A DNA stretch of 64,000 bases from Pterois miles. Its lineage: Eukaryota > Chordata > Actinopteri > Perciformes > Scorpaenidae. Under the pieces are notes generated by a model. It did no database searches. It was not told the DNA's origin and saw nothing but the letters and a program-made list of their open reading frames with translations. This document shows positions 12,067 through 24,902 of the stretch, in pieces; the stretch's first letter is position 1, and each line of letters begins with the position of its first letter. The stretch lies in contig CAMQGK010000318.1 in assembly GCA_947000775.1 (NCBI GenBank), positions 2,417,501-2,481,500 on the forward strand, given 5' to 3'. Both the position numbers and the translations under genes were made by a program.

Positions 12067-14941
12067 TACTGCTGCTGAAAAACAGCCTGTTTGATATACA
12101 TGTATAAATGTTTAAACTTTCCTGGACAAACAAAGGTTTAAGATGGCTGATTAATATATACAGGGATCAGGAATATGAATGCTAAGATGGAGTCAAAAGA
12201 TATTGAGCAGGGATACTCTAGATTTCCATATGTGTTTTCTTTTTGCTGAGGGGAAGAGGAGGGCTTACTTTTAACTCCACGTATTTATATTTCAGCATTC
12301 TCAGGTGGAAAATAGTTTCTTGTAAAAATGAATCACAAATGATGGTTCTACTGTGCAGAGTGGGTAAAGGACAGCAGTCCTGTCTCTGTTATTTTGTCCA
12401 TTACACTAAAGGACTTTTTTTTTGTATATTTCATTTGCACATCAATATATTTATTCAAACTGTTGTTTTTGTCATGACTTATTTCATACACAATGCGAAT
12501 AATATGCAGGGAAAAAGCAGTTTTTTCAGAACAAGACGACTTTTTGGAGCTTTCGCAGCGTGAATAAAGGCATTAACAAATCACGTCGTGTGGAACGGGT
12601 TTGAGTTGTGCCTTTATTTATGAAACAACACGGAGGCTCCGACGTCCGAACCAAGACGGCAAAACTTTACTACTCCTTCTAACCTTGACAAAGGCTGCGC
12701 ACACCAGATGCACTCCTTCTGTTCTTACCTTGACGTATAATATTCACAGGTGAGAATTTCACATTTTCGTGTTGTTTATTCGCCACGCCCCTGGTCTGTA
12801 CAGGCTTTGAACGTTATTTTTACCACAAAATCATTTCCTCCTCCTTTCTTGTGTGTGTAAAGTTGACCTGTATCACAACTAAGGTTCAGCATTTCATTAA
12901 GTTTTCCATAAATTTGGAAACTTTTAAATACACTTCAAAATGTACATATCGGTGGCTATATTAGGCCAAATCCTTATTTCATAAATTACATTAAAACATG
13001 TTAAATTCTTTATACTTGTTTCAGTTTTTGTCTGAGTGACAAATTAAAATATTAAAAATCCTTGAATTCCTAAACGTTTTAAAACTAGTGTTGTTATTGC
13101 AGGTTTTTGAAAGCAGACGGGCTAACGGGGAAAAGAGACAGTTGAGCGCTCTGACAGAGAGGAGCCAGTCTCAGTGCATTTAGTCAGCAACACAGAACAT
13201 TTTGCCATGAGGGCGGCGAGCCAAGGAATGCATCATGAAAACAGAGCGCAGCAAGCCACACATGTCCAATCAGACGCCACGGAACATTACCCATAATCCT
13301 CTCGACAAATACATGCATCTGATACCATAACAACGCTCGGCTAACACTTAGGAAGGGAGAGAGTGGGACGCATCCGTAGCAACACCATAATTACAAAGAG
13401 AGCCAGGGCTGACTAAGTTTAGAAGACCCAGTAAGCAACCCCCCTCGTCTCTCCCCTCTTCACATGCTCCCACACTGATATTTAACAAAACATTAATCTT
13501 CTTGCCAGTGGCTCCAAAGAATACTGGTGATGTAGCTTCGGCGCAGAGGCTGGGGTAATAGTAATTCCATTGTTCTGCCCTTTTATTTATGCCTTGGCTC
13601 TACCAGGCAGATGAGGTAAGTCTCTTTTTTCATGTTATTATTCAGAAGTGGTGATACATAAAGCCAGATTACACAAATGTCTCTCTGTTTCACAGCACCG
13701 CCACCTCACACCTCCCTCGCCAACGCTTAATGCAACCCCCCCTCCCTTCCCCCCATCCCTCCGCTGGCTTTCAATAGCACATTTCCCCTTTCTCCCCCTC
13801 TTTTCTAAATCACCCTCAGCATTTGCATGTGAATTGCTTGTATATCTTCTTTTATATGATGCAGCGACAACACTGGCTTTCGAGAAAGAGAGAGGAGGGA
13901 AGCTGCCACAACTACCCCCCCCCCCCCCCAACCTCTCCACATCATCTCCAACACACACATCACCAACTCCCACCAAAAAAAAAAAAAAAAAAAAAAACAA
14001 GATGTTACTCTAACTCCCCACCCAGGATTGGCATAGCAGCAGTTTCATTAAAAAAAGCAGGGGAACAGTGCAGGTTTTATGATATGGAGACAAGTTCTTT
14101 TGTGCTCTCCAGAGACAACCCCTCTGTGTGTCGATGTTACTGGGGCGATAATCCTGCTGGAATTTCTCCTAAGCACTTTTACTGACATTTTCAATTATCA
14201 CCATGCCAGGGCCCGGTAAATGGCATTTAAGGGGGCCCCGTCATCTCCGTGTTGAATCATATTTGTGAATCAGACGGCGTTAAAGAGTTGGACTCTGTTC
14301 TGTTTGCCCGAAGCCGGGAAAGGACAGTGGAAGCTCCGGTGAGCCGAGATAAGGTGAAGTCAGTGGGTGACCAGGTTCGCCATCACAAACTCACATTCAC
14401 GCACAAACTGAGGGGCAAACACAGACACACTGGCAGCACTCCTCGAACCATGCCTGCCTTGTAATTTACGACGTCAGCACGGCCCGGCCCCTTTTCAAAC
14501 AGAGCACATGGTCCAGACTCAGAAAACCAAACAGACGGGCTGACCTCCCCGGTGCACAGTGCACAGGGTCAGACTTGTTTTCTCTTTCACCTCTGACTAG
14601 ATCCATTTACACAGACTCCAAAAGCACTCCACATCTTTGGCTAGGGTTACATACTTACATCCCTGTAATAATTCAGACATGTATTGCAGAGAGATTTCTT
14701 TCTCTCTCCCCCGCGTTCTGTTTCAGCGAGCCCTGCTTTGTTTCAAACGTGGATCAACTTCAAAGCAGTGAAACGGACAGATTGATAGCTGAAGACAAAT
14801 GCTATTTCATAAGAGATTCAGTTTCGGATCCAATCACTCAGGCGCCTTTTTGTAACAGTTAGAAGATGCAATGCTACCAAAAAAGTCCATTTAAACCACA
14901 AAGACCTTTTTAGAGACCTTTCTGCCTTATTAAACGGCAAC
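12067..14941. other. Non-coding sequence with C15 and A23 tracts
   Basis: Homopolymers C15 (13915-13929) and A23 (13975-13997) lie 45 bp apart and bracket a CA-rich stretch. Together they create artificial proline- and lysine-rich open frames on both strands around 13640-14185. The rest is unique, and no exon was recognised. Confidence 0.55.
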
Positions 14942-16106
14942 TTAAAGGGGAACTCCACCCAAATTAAGAATTCCAGTATGTTATTTCCGCAGCTTAGTAA
15001 AGTTCAATCAATATGTGTGAACTAGGGCTGTCAACGATAACACAATAATAACATGTTAGCACAAAATCATTTGAACACCACTAACTTCTTTAACCCCTTC
15101 ATGTCAACAGTCTTTCAGAGGTTGTAGTGGGCTCAGTTTTAAAGCTAGTAAAGATACTGGTACAACACCTAATGAATACACTGGTACCAACCATGTCGTA
15201 CCAGCTTGTTGTGCAGGAGGTGAAATAACGCTCCAAACTTGCGCTAAATTTTGGTGAGGAAAAGGGGTCCCTTGACCTCTGACCTCAAGATATGTGAATG
15301 TAAATGGGTTCTATGGGTACCCACAAGTCTCACCTTTACAGACATGCCCACTTTATGATAATCATAGTCAAGTCAAAACACTGACATAATGACAGCTGTT
15401 ATTGCCTGCTGGGTTTGAGATTTGAGAATATTTTTTATGCTAAATGCAGTGCCTGTGAGGGTTTCAGTTGTTTTGTGTTGTTAATTGATTTCCAATGATA
15501 AATATATACATTACATTTGCATAAAGCAGCATATCAGCCCACTTCCATGTTGATATGAGTATTAAATACTTGACAAACCTCTCTGTAAGATACATTTTGA
15601 ACAGATTAAAAATGTGCAATTAATCCTGATTAACTCCAGACAACCATGCATTGAACATTTCAATCCATTGACAGCCCTAGCGTGAACACGCTCCGCTCTC
15701 TGTCAAAGCCAGAAACCAGAGATATAAGTCTCAAACTTGTGAAGTCTCTGGGTATAAAGTCTGGAGCTGCTCCACAGACAATGTATGGGAGACTGGTTTT
15801 ATGGACCCACAAAAAATGCGTTTTCTTTTTTACACCCAAATGAGTTTAAATCTATTGTAGTTTTGTCAGTTGTGAAACAGAACATGAACCCAAACACTCC
15901 CCTGGGTGCTCTCAGTGTCATCTGGAGATCTAGTTCATTGTCTATGAAGCAGTTCCACACTTTATTTCTATGACACATCACAGGTTTGAGTTTTATCACT
16001 CTTTTGGATTTAGGAGAGAGTTGTTTATGTTTACAAATACTTTTTGGACTGTCTTTGACCATAGGAGTATGTATGAACTTTAAAAATGTGCGTAGTTCCC
16101 CTTTAA
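14942..16106. mobile_element. TTAA-bounded non-autonomous element, split by hAT-N1 copy C
   Basis: The left end reads TTAAAGGGGAACTCC and the reverse complement of the right end reads TTAAAGGGGAACTACG, a perfect 13-bp inverted terminus that includes TTAA at both edges. Weaker similarity continues inward for another ~25 bp. Removing the nested copy C leaves about 500 bp with no coding capacity. TTAA edges are the signature of piggyBac-type transposition. The class assignment is an inference, since no transposase is present. Confidence 0.72.
15023..15679 (+). mobile_element. hAT-N1 copy C, nested
   Basis: Termini TAGGGCTGTCAA and TTGACAGCCCTA are perfect 12-bp inverted repeats. Flanks GTGTGAAC (15015-15022) and GCGTGAAC (15680-15687) form an 8-bp duplication with one mismatch. 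This is the clearest copy in the window for defining the family's ends, and it fits hAT (8-bp duplication, AGGG-type terminus). It lies inside the TTAA-bounded element 14942-16106, so it is the younger insertion. Confidence 0.82.
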
Positions 16107-17206
16107 GGTGCACAGCGCAGCATGAAACAGAGGTAGGAGATAAACTCCTAATGCTGCTACACTGGAGCTGGCATTGTGTTTGTTTAGTCTACAGTCAGAG
16201 AATGTCTCTTCCGTAAGTGAGGGCATGTTTCGGTGTTGTGTCATCGTCTTTTAACATAAGAGGCACCAATTAACCAGGTCAAACTTCTCGTGTACCAACT
16301 GCACTCAGTCACATGCAATTCTGATAACATGACAAACACACGGCACGCTCAATATCCCGCTGAACCGCAGACGATTCGAGAACAGCTGTTTACGTGCCCC
16401 CCTTTCCTCTCTGCCAAGCTGACATCATTCCCAGCATCCCCTCCTTCCTGTCTCTCTTTTAGATGGGCTCTGTTATGACAAGTTTAATTGAGGGTTGTCA
16501 AGCCATAACATTTCTGTAAATATTAGACTTGCCAAGAGCGCCAATAAGAGGAAATGGCCTTACTGTATGTTCTTCTCTCAGGAGCACAATGTGTGCCTTT
16601 GTAAGTGGATCGCCAGGAGGCATTTTGATACCCCACTTTTGTCTCAGTGAGCTCGCATAAAATCTAATTTTATCCTCATTACGGAACTGTATCCACGTAA
16701 CACAGACATCCTCTAGAGCACTATTACAGCTGGATTCACACTTGGATTAGAGTATTCACCTATAATAAATAACATAATACTTTCTTGATGATCGGAAAGT
16801 TGCATCACTACACTATGACAATATATGTCAGAACAATACATGAATCAGATGTACTGTGTTTAAGAATCTTAAACAAAGTGGGAAAAAAAGTCCCTGGCAT
16901 GATTTCAATTGTTTCATTTTCTTCCATCAAGATTAAATGATGATTAAATGGTAGTCATAGAATAGTAGCAGAGCTGACATCATCTCTTATGTCTGCGCAC
17001 AAAAGCCTCGCCATTGATCAAAGTGATGACAACCTTGGCTATGAATGGTCATGTGTTATTCTAATCCTTTTCAGAGTTTGAAGAGCACCTGGCCCAAAGC
17101 ACACTATTTTGAGTTTCAGGGAATGGAGCTGGTGAGGTATGGGGATGTAGAGACGAAAACCACCCTTTGAGTCATTAGCGAGAGCCTGCGTGATTTACAC
17201 GGCCAT

Positions 17207-17208
<2 letters not shown>
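16107..17208. other. Unique non-coding sequence, possible conserved block 16430-16700
   Basis: No repeat or exon recognised. 16430-16700 has balanced composition with no simple sequence, a weak hint of conserved regulatory DNA. Confidence 0.4.

Positions 17209-17242
<34 letters not shown>
17209..17242. repeat. (GT)17 microsatellite
   Basis: 34 bp of perfect GT repeat, followed by an interrupted GT stretch and, 70 bp further on, a G16 run. Confidence 0.95.
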
Positions 17243-17245
<3 letters not shown>

Positions 17246-17311
17246 TGTGAGGCCTCCATTGTGTTTTTGGAGAGTATGTTCCAGTAAGTGACATGGAGTC
17301 TTACTCACCTT

Positions 17312-17327
17312 GGGGGGGGGGGGGGGG
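17312..17327. repeat. G16 homopolymer
   Basis: Sixteen consecutive G residues, an unstable tract that can form quadruplex structures. Confidence 0.95.
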
Positions 17328-17854
17328 TGAGTCAGTGTGCATCATCAGTCACGGCTAGCCAGGCAGGGGCACTCAGCAGCACACAGCGCTAACGCTGATG
17401 TGGGATTTATGTTGCAAAATGAAGCAGTACATTTGAGGACAAAATGAAGTGTGCTGTTTCTGCGGTGTACTAATAAAGTTTTTTGCAAGTTTCCTGCCAA
17501 ATGTGACTAGGTGCAGATGTTAGAGAAGCAGACTTAGATTAGGCTACATTCCTAAACTTTTTGTTTATTGACCATTTAAGTCAACTTTCAAGCAAAAATG
17601 ACAAACATTCTTTGTTTCCAGTTTCTCAAATGTGAAGATTTGATGTGTTTTGGACTGTTATACCCTTTTCCCACCAAAATTAGCACATATGCATGTTTTT
17701 TTTTTTTTTTTAATGTGGGGAAAGAAGCCAAAAATAGGCAGTAGACTCCTCTCTCACTGCAAGTATGCTGCACCGTTGCACTGGCCTTTCTGTTTTTTGC
17801 CCTGCTGCGTCATGTTTGCTGACATGCCGCCTGGCCCCAGAAGCAGGTTAGTAA
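17328..17854. other. Unique non-coding sequence
   Basis: Contains a T-run near 17696-17711. No repeat family or gene recognised. Confidence 0.5.
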
Positions 17855-18250
17855 ACAGTAGGGACGGGAGTGGTTCGGGTAAAAACTGTTCCGTTCGCTA
17901 GTCATGGTTCGGGTCGTGTATGTATCGTTCGGTTCATTTGAAATAGGTTATTGTGTATTTTTTTCCATTGTGTTTATTGTCACACTAGTAATCAAAGCCT
18001 ATGGAAAGAGGCTGGGACACGGCGGACAGGGCTATGGGGTATAACACGTGCAGTGTAACTGAAGCTGCAGTCGTGTGTTGTGATTGGCTCAATTTCGGCG
18101 AAGGCGGACCAGATTTCACTGCGCATGTCTCTCAACCATTGCTACTATGTTTACACTACCACAGTTATTAGCTCGCCATAGCACGTTAGCTCACCGGCTA
18201 ACACTTGACTGCAAGTTATGATAAACAGTGAGTTTTGCTTAATTCAGTTC
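17855..18250. repeat. Possible hAT-like terminal fragment
   Basis: Begins 'agggacgggagtggttcggg' near 17860, followed by repeated GGTTCGGGT/GTTCGGTTC motifs (17871-17940) and then a CpG-containing stretch to about 18200. This resembles the 5' end of teleost hAT-type elements, whose first few hundred bases carry repeated GGTTCGGTTC motifs. No transposase follows and no right terminus was found, so at most this is a solo end. Confidence 0.35.
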
Positions 18251-21200
18251 ACTGAATGCTTTGTGTGCACACATACTTTACCTTAATTACAAACACACAA
18301 AAAATGTATTATTGGAACTTCTTTTCTCTCATATATGTATATTTGTATTCATCCACCTTGGCTGTTGCATGTAAATTGCAGGTAAATGCAGATTAGAAGA
18401 TGGACATAATATATCTTCTCTGTTATTATTTGAATTATGTATATTTTATAATAGCATAATTAAATCAGCATTTACAACATTTGCTCTGCTTACCAAGAAA
18501 GATGTTTCTGTGCTTACGGATAATTCAGTTACAATATTATGCAAACGTCTACTTTATGATAAAGCAATAAGCAGTAATCACAAGTGGTGCAAATGTAACT
18601 TGATTTCACGTCTAAAACAAACACACACACTGAGTGGCATGACTAGCAATGGGAAATTAAATTAGCTGGAAAGAAGCAAAACTATATTTCTCTGAGGTCC
18701 ATCATCTTCTCACTTTAGTTTTTTTTTTTGTCCCACTCACTGCAGCTGAACCTGTTTCTCTTTGAAAACCTGTTTGCAAACCCAAACACACAACATTGTT
18801 ATTTACACTACATCAATATTAAGCATGTTTGCAGTACTGAAGTACATATTTCAGCATCTTCAGCAAATACATCCATCATAATAATACCTTTCTGTCTGAT
18901 ATTAACAGAGTCAAAGTCCCAGCACGCTTCCACTTCAACAACTCCCATATTTTTATAAAAACATCACAAGAGGTCTGGTGTTATTGCTTAACAAAAAGAC
19001 TGATACAAATACAAAACAGTGCCCACATATCATAAACATCCTCTCGAGCACTTTTATAGGTGAATTCATACTGAACTAGAATAAATCATTTAATACTGTG
19101 TTGTTATTTGGAAAGATGCGCCACTACTTACATCGAAGATCTTGAACTAATCATATCAGACAGAGAAATACATGTCACTATTTATAAAAACAGAATGCTT
19201 ATTTACTGATTGAATGAATTTTACAATGACCTAGGTTACAATTGAAAAATAATCAGGTGAATTAATTTCCTTGCTTATCAGCAGTACAAGCCAACAGAAG
19301 CAGCTGAAAAGCCCTCCTTGATGAGAGGCTGCTGAAGATATAACTCAGCACTCCTGGCCCAATAACCGATGAAATATGAAAATTGACAGCGCCATCAGGG
19401 CGGTCATGCCACATGTTTACGAGTGGCTGTCTTAACTGGCCGCCTCTGTGCTCCATAAGTCATACGCAGTGTGCTCATCATAGAGCGGGGATTTATGGGG
19501 CCTGAGTCTGCATATGACCCGCCCCTCCTCCCAGCTGCCTCTCTGCAATAGAAGAAGAATCGTTATCTAGACCCAGCCACTATAAGCTTCATAGACTTAC
19601 TCAAAGCAAATTGGCTGTGGGGTCTGCACCTCCTGTAAACACAGCCTCGTGCTCATGTGTGTTTAGCAACAGGGAAACACATCAACCTCCAATGATGATA
19701 AAAAAAATATTCACAATGAGCGCATTGTCACTGGGGATAGTCAGTCAGTAGTGATTAAGACATATTTACTGTAAAATAAACGTGTCTTATACGCCACACA
19801 CTACTTGCAAAGATGTCCAGTGTCTACATGGGCTGTTGGTGGCTTTAAACAGTACAAGCCTAGAATTTAAATATGTTTAACCTGTTTAGGTAATATCCTT
19901 AAAGGTTTTATATAAGAGATCCAGAGCAACAAATGTAGCATAGAATATAGCAGCAAACAAATATTTGCTATGTAAAGATATAGAGGAGTAATGTCTACCT
20001 ACATAAAATGAAGTCATGCTCGCTCCGTGTGTGTTTTAATCCCAGCTTCTCTGTGCTTTGTTTTTATAGCCGGGCCGACTGTGCATGCCTTTTAGTGCAT
20101 GTGAGCCTGCCCCATTGGCTAGCTCACTGGCCCCACTCTGCACTGCACGTCGTTGTGATAGCGTAGCACCCGCTTTCTGGTTTCCCCCTAGATTAGCACT
20201 GTTAGCTCTGTCAGCACTCTTACCACTGTTTGTGCTACAAGCTGTCACCATGTTGAGAGCTGCGTGGAAGCAATAAATATGCTCTAAATTTCAAATTTAG
20301 CGCCTTTAAAGTTACACCTATAGTTACTACAGCAAGACCAGTTTAATACTACAAGTCCCACAGTTCTCGGGGGCAGCAAATGCTCCTTGAACAGATATTT
20401 TTTTCAACAGCAGAGTGGCTGATGTATCCATTTACATTGCAGCCAAACACACTCAAATTGTTAAAGTGAGTGAGTCTGAATTATTACCTTGGTGACCAAT
20501 ACATTGTGTGGCCCCTTCACAGTAAAAGCCAACCGGTGTTTTTTAAGTTGAATACTTTTAATGTGAAAAAGCAGCCGTAGAAAATGTACAGTTAGCAATA
20601 ACTTAATACAGCTTATACAGCTGTAGAGAGTCAACAGTAAACAGAGATTCAGGCAGAGATCAGTGAGATTCACCACAAAAAGAGTGGAATACATGATACA
20701 TAATATCTGGTGAAATCCCTTTTACGTGTAAAGTCGATTTAAATTCAGCTGGGGAATGGCGGACTTCACCACTAACAATGAAAACTACTACTTATAGAGG
20801 TAATTGCAGACTAAATACATTGAGTGGCTATTACAATGCAGACTAGAAATATAAATAAATACTGGGTTAGTTTTCTTATATTATAACTTGTAATTGTATA
20901 TCATAACCCAAAAAACAGGATCAAGTTTGGTGATCATTATGAATGTAAATACATTTTCACACATGCTATTACATGTACAGCTTCTGTTTAACTGTGATCG
21001 TCGTTGTAACAAAAGCTAGAACAATAATAAATCTGGCCCGCCTCGGTCGTATTCGCCCTTGTGTTTTCCAGTCGGAGCTTTGTTTGCATTTTTTCTCTGA
21101 AAATGTGTGGCAGAGAGCTGGTCAAGGGAAGTGCTGAAGGCAAAGCGCCAGCGGGGACAACAGCTATTACAACAGGGAGGCTGAGGATGAACACTGTATA

Positions 21201-22376
21201 CTGCTGGTCATGTTGCCTCTGGGCTGATTCCCGGGGCAGTTTGACCTGGATCCGAGACAGAGCTAAAACCAAAGCTTGGACTCCTCACCCACAACAGGAC
21301 AGGAACGACTTGCTGTGTTGTTTACTGGAGGAGGAGTTTAATGAATGAATAGAAACATGGCAGTTATTACTCCAAAAATGTAGACAGAGCTCCACTGTTT
21401 ACGGCAACAAAGTGGACACAGGCTGAGATGGAGGATGCTGGGAAATGAATGGGACATTGAACAACAGCGTGCCTCCGGCTCGGCTAGAGCCTTGTCCCGC
21501 CACCGCTGAGACTGACATCCATGCAAATCATAACAGAAATGACAGACCAGGCCACCCCACCACCCACCCAGGCAGTCATGTCAGCCTGCCTGCCTGCCTG
21601 CCAGCCAGTCAGCCTGCCAGCCCGACAGACAACAAGCTACCCCACCCGAGGTTCCACCCCTGTGCCTGCACAGACAGACTGGGACAAATTGGGACAATCC
21701 CCCCCTCCCTCCATTACCACCCACTCTTCCTCTCCATTGCGCACCGCAGCAGCCTCTGCTCAGGGGGCTAATTCCACGTTCAGATCACCATTTGTACTTA
21801 TTATGCTGACATAATTAATCCCCTGTTGTGATCAGCGGGGGCATGAGGGCCTCTACGCTCCATTGGCCTACCCCTGCCATGACACAACTGCTCCCCCCTC
21901 CGCTTCTCATACAAATCTGCTACTCACTCCCTCCCATGTCCATCTTGTCTGGTTGGAGAGGTCTCCTGTCTATCTCTCTATAATCTCCAGCGTATCTGTC
22001 TGTGTTATTATTTGTCCTGTTGCGGTTGTTCTAGTGGTGGAGTGACAGGCTGACGAGTCTGCCAAACAGTCACACCAGTTCATGTTTGCATACTCGCTCT
22101 GGAAAACTGGGGTAGAAGTGCTTGCATCAGACTAAAACAAACATTCAAATGTGAGTTGAAATCAAATCGGTCCGATCTTTGTCTTGCTTGTGATGAATGA
22201 CATCAGTCCACTTTGAACATTCAAACGCTGACACTGAGCTGGTCACCTGTGGGTCACTGCATCATGCACTTTACAAACAACACCATGGATATGGGTTTCT
22301 ACCGCCTGCTCCTACAGTTAAATCAGCCTCCAAGCATCAAACAGGCTCGATGCTGAAGTTAACGTTAAGGACAGAA

Positions 22377-22395
22377 GGGCAGGGGAGGGGAAGGG
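22377..22395 (+). other. G-quadruplex candidate
   Basis: Four G runs of 3, 4, 4 and 3 bases separated by loops CA, A and AA. Such short loops predict a very stable quadruplex on the plus strand. It lies in a purine-rich tract that continues to about 22435. Confidence 0.75.
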
Positions 22396-22974
22396 AAGAA
22401 GAGAAGAGGACAATGAGGGAGATGAGGAGGGGGTTCTCATCAAAAAACACCAGCTGGATTAATAAATCCAACCAGCGACTGTGTCCACATCTTAAAGTGT
22501 AAGGCAGATTAAAACAGAACCGTCTCAAGTCGAGAAACATATGTCGGCAAGGCTGAGCAAACACTGTCAGAATAATAACTGAGGAGATGAGTGCTGCTGT
22601 TGGCCCCCAAACGGCTGCTCAGCGACAGGCTGGACCAGCACTCCAACGGCTGCTTCCTAGAAATCAAAGACCCGATAGCTGAACTTTGATTCCTCGCATA
22701 AGGGCACCATGTATGTGTATTTGTGATGTCAACGCTCTGAAAAAACACCATGGGGATGTTTTTGTTTTGTTTTTATTTGAATAATGTGCGTGTGACTAGA
22801 CAAATACACAAATTCTGGGAAATTATTTCCATTTCCAATATCATGCAAGCTGAATAAATAAATAGGATGTAAAAACAAAACAACTCCCTGAATTCATCAG
22901 ATTTTAAGTCTGTAACATTATTTTTATAAACATTCACTATATTCTGACAGTAGTGCATGAGACAGGTAATCTTG

Positions 22975-22998
22975 AAAAAAAAAAAAAAAAAAAAAAAA
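22975..22998. repeat. A24 homopolymer
   Basis: Twenty-four consecutive A residues. No retroposed body or target duplication was recognised next to it. Confidence 0.95.
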
Positions 22999-23327
22999 TC
23001 ACATGCCTCTGTGCTCCTAATGGCATCTGCAAGATTTCACAGACCGGAGGAAAACAACCAATCAGAGCCGCGCTGGAGTCTGCCATCCTGCTGCCATCTA
23101 TGTGCAGCTGTCAATCACTCCTAAACTCTGATCAAACTAGATATAATATTCTGTTACTGTATTGCCTGTTTCTTGCATATACTGTTTTGAGAACCATCTT
23201 GTAGGGTACTTATTAGCTGTAAAATAAGAAAGTTTGTGACCGAGCAGCCATGTTGAGAACAGCTGAGGAAATACCAAGTACCGCCCACCAGCCGGCGCAC
23301 AGCCAATAGGAACTCTCTATGAGGAGG

Positions 23328-24129
23328 TGCAGAAGACTAGTTTTCTCTCAGAACACTTATTATAATTATAACAAGCTGAAAGGTGATTATGGATTCCCCC
23401 CCCCCCCCCCAATGATGCCAAAAATATTCTGCCTATCCCAACTTTAACACCATCAACTCTAAAATATGAAAAACAAAGCAAGAAATACTAACAAAAATCA
23501 GACTGAGCAGAGTTCAAATTCTAATTTATTACTTTAGCCTATATAATACTGTAAATCAGACATATAATGTTTGCCAATTTAAAAGAAAATTTGCAGGTCA
23601 GGAACGTCACTTTTTGTCATAAAGTTGTTGAAGTATAAGACTGTGAAAATAGGTAATTAGAAAGATGAAACCCAAAAGTCGCACAGTGACGTCTCCCTCT
23701 GAAGCTACGACGCCTACGATCTTCCTCCGCTGACTATCGTTCATATTATTCTGAAATAAAGTCTCATGGGGTCCACCGGAAGTGGCTTGACTTAGACTCT
23801 CTATGGGACCTAAAATATTGTAATGTGAAGTTGGATAGGTTCGTCTCTAGAAGCCTTATTTGTGACTTCACAAAATAAGATAGAGCTAGCAGAATTAACA
23901 GTATTATATAGGATAAAACAAGTCAATGAAATATTAAATAATTGGTAAAGCTTTGCTGTACAACTCTGCTCAGCCTGATTTTTGTTAGTATTTTTGCTTT
24001 GGTTTTCATATTTTAGAGATGATGGTATTAAAGTTGGGGGTAGGCAGAATATTTTTGGCATCATTGGCATAATCACCTTTCAGCATGTTGTAATTCAAGT
24101 GTTCTGACAGAAAACCAGACTTCTGCAAC
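23328..24129. repeat. Foldback: long inverted repeat with ~235-bp arms
   Basis: The left arm is 23328-23560 and the right arm 23888-24129, and they are reverse complements along most of their length with small indels. Shared landmarks are 'gctgaaaggtgattatg', 'aatgatgccaaaaatattct', 'ctaacaaaaatca' and 'cctatataatactgt'. The loop is about 327 bp of unique-looking sequence. A C15 run (23396-23410) is present only in the left arm, so it expanded after the arms diverged. If transcribed, the arms would form a long hairpin. The most likely origin is a foldback-type DNA element. Confidence 0.8.
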
Positions 24130-24616
24130 TTTGTGAAAATTCAATAACAGGGCGCTATAAAATTAACATCCTGACCGTTTTTTGGCTTTAAAGGATACGA
24201 GAGTGCCCAGAACACCTGCGAGCTCTGGGAAGCTCTGTGTTATTCAGGCCAGAGAAGAGAGTGTACAGTCAACAGGTCTGTGTGTACCGCTGGAGGAATT
24301 CATTACAAATACCAAGAAAAAACACATGAAAGGGAGAAAGTTTTGCTTCATTGTGAATACTGTCAAAATTGAAGGCAAGACTTGGCGCAGACGGTCTGTG
24401 ACATAAAACACCAGGTATACTGTAGTTTTGCATCGTGAACCAATAAGCAACTTACTGTATATTTAGACTCTGTGTGTGTGACTATATTTTTCATCAGTCA
24501 CTTTTTTTTTTTTGTCACTCTGCTGCTTGCTACCGTCAACGTCAAATCCCGGGAACACACTCCCAACACCCATCACCCCCTCATCCCCAAACCCTCCCCC
24601 CTCTCTCCTCCCATCA

Positions 24617-24636
24617 CCCCCACCCCCTCCCACCCC
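24617..24636 (-). other. G-quadruplex candidate on the minus strand
   Basis: C runs of 5, 5, 3 and 4 bases separated by single-base loops (A, T, A), which read on the minus strand as four G runs with one-base loops. This is close to the most stable class of intramolecular quadruplex. The flanking polypyrimidine tract extends the potential on both sides. Confidence 0.8.
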
Positions 24637-24867
24637 ACTCCTCATCTTTACATAAAAGTTCAGGCTGCATATTAAAAGGAGCTAAAATATTCACACTGTC
24701 AAAGGTGGTCAAAGGCTTCTGCGTTCACACAGGAGCTGACAAAGAGGAGGCACCCAGCGCTTGGCCAAAAGAGAACTGTTGAAATAAATCAGCACATACA
24801 AAGACACAGAGAGATAATGGGGCTGGAGCTGGGCCGGGTCCAGAAACAGAAACACACCGCACACCAG

Positions 24868-24868
<1 letters not shown>

Positions 24869-24899
<31 letters not shown>
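24869..24899. repeat. (AC)n microsatellite, 31 bp
   Basis: Perfect AC dinucleotide tract. It accounts for Cys-Val runs in the minus-strand frames. Confidence 0.95.

Positions 24900-24902
<3 letters not shown>

Larger units (their letters stand above)
18251..23327. other. Long unique non-coding stretch with several simple tracts
   Basis: About 5 kb with no convincing exon. It contains a short palindrome CTAAATTTCAAATTTAG near 20283-20299, a (GCCT)n tract at 21584-21602, a purine/G-rich block at 22377-22440 and an A24 run at 22975-22998. The segment 20030-20300 has a sharp composition change and may be a decayed repeat. The run 23030-23327 leads into the foldback and may belong to the same element. 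Confidence 0.5.

Noticed and set aside
13638..14185. Proline- and lysine-rich open frames on both strands
   Set aside because: Driven by the C15 and A23 homopolymers and CA-rich sequence.
22975..22998. Poly-A tail of a retroposed gene
   Set aside because: No upstream mRNA-like body or flanking target duplication could be recognised.
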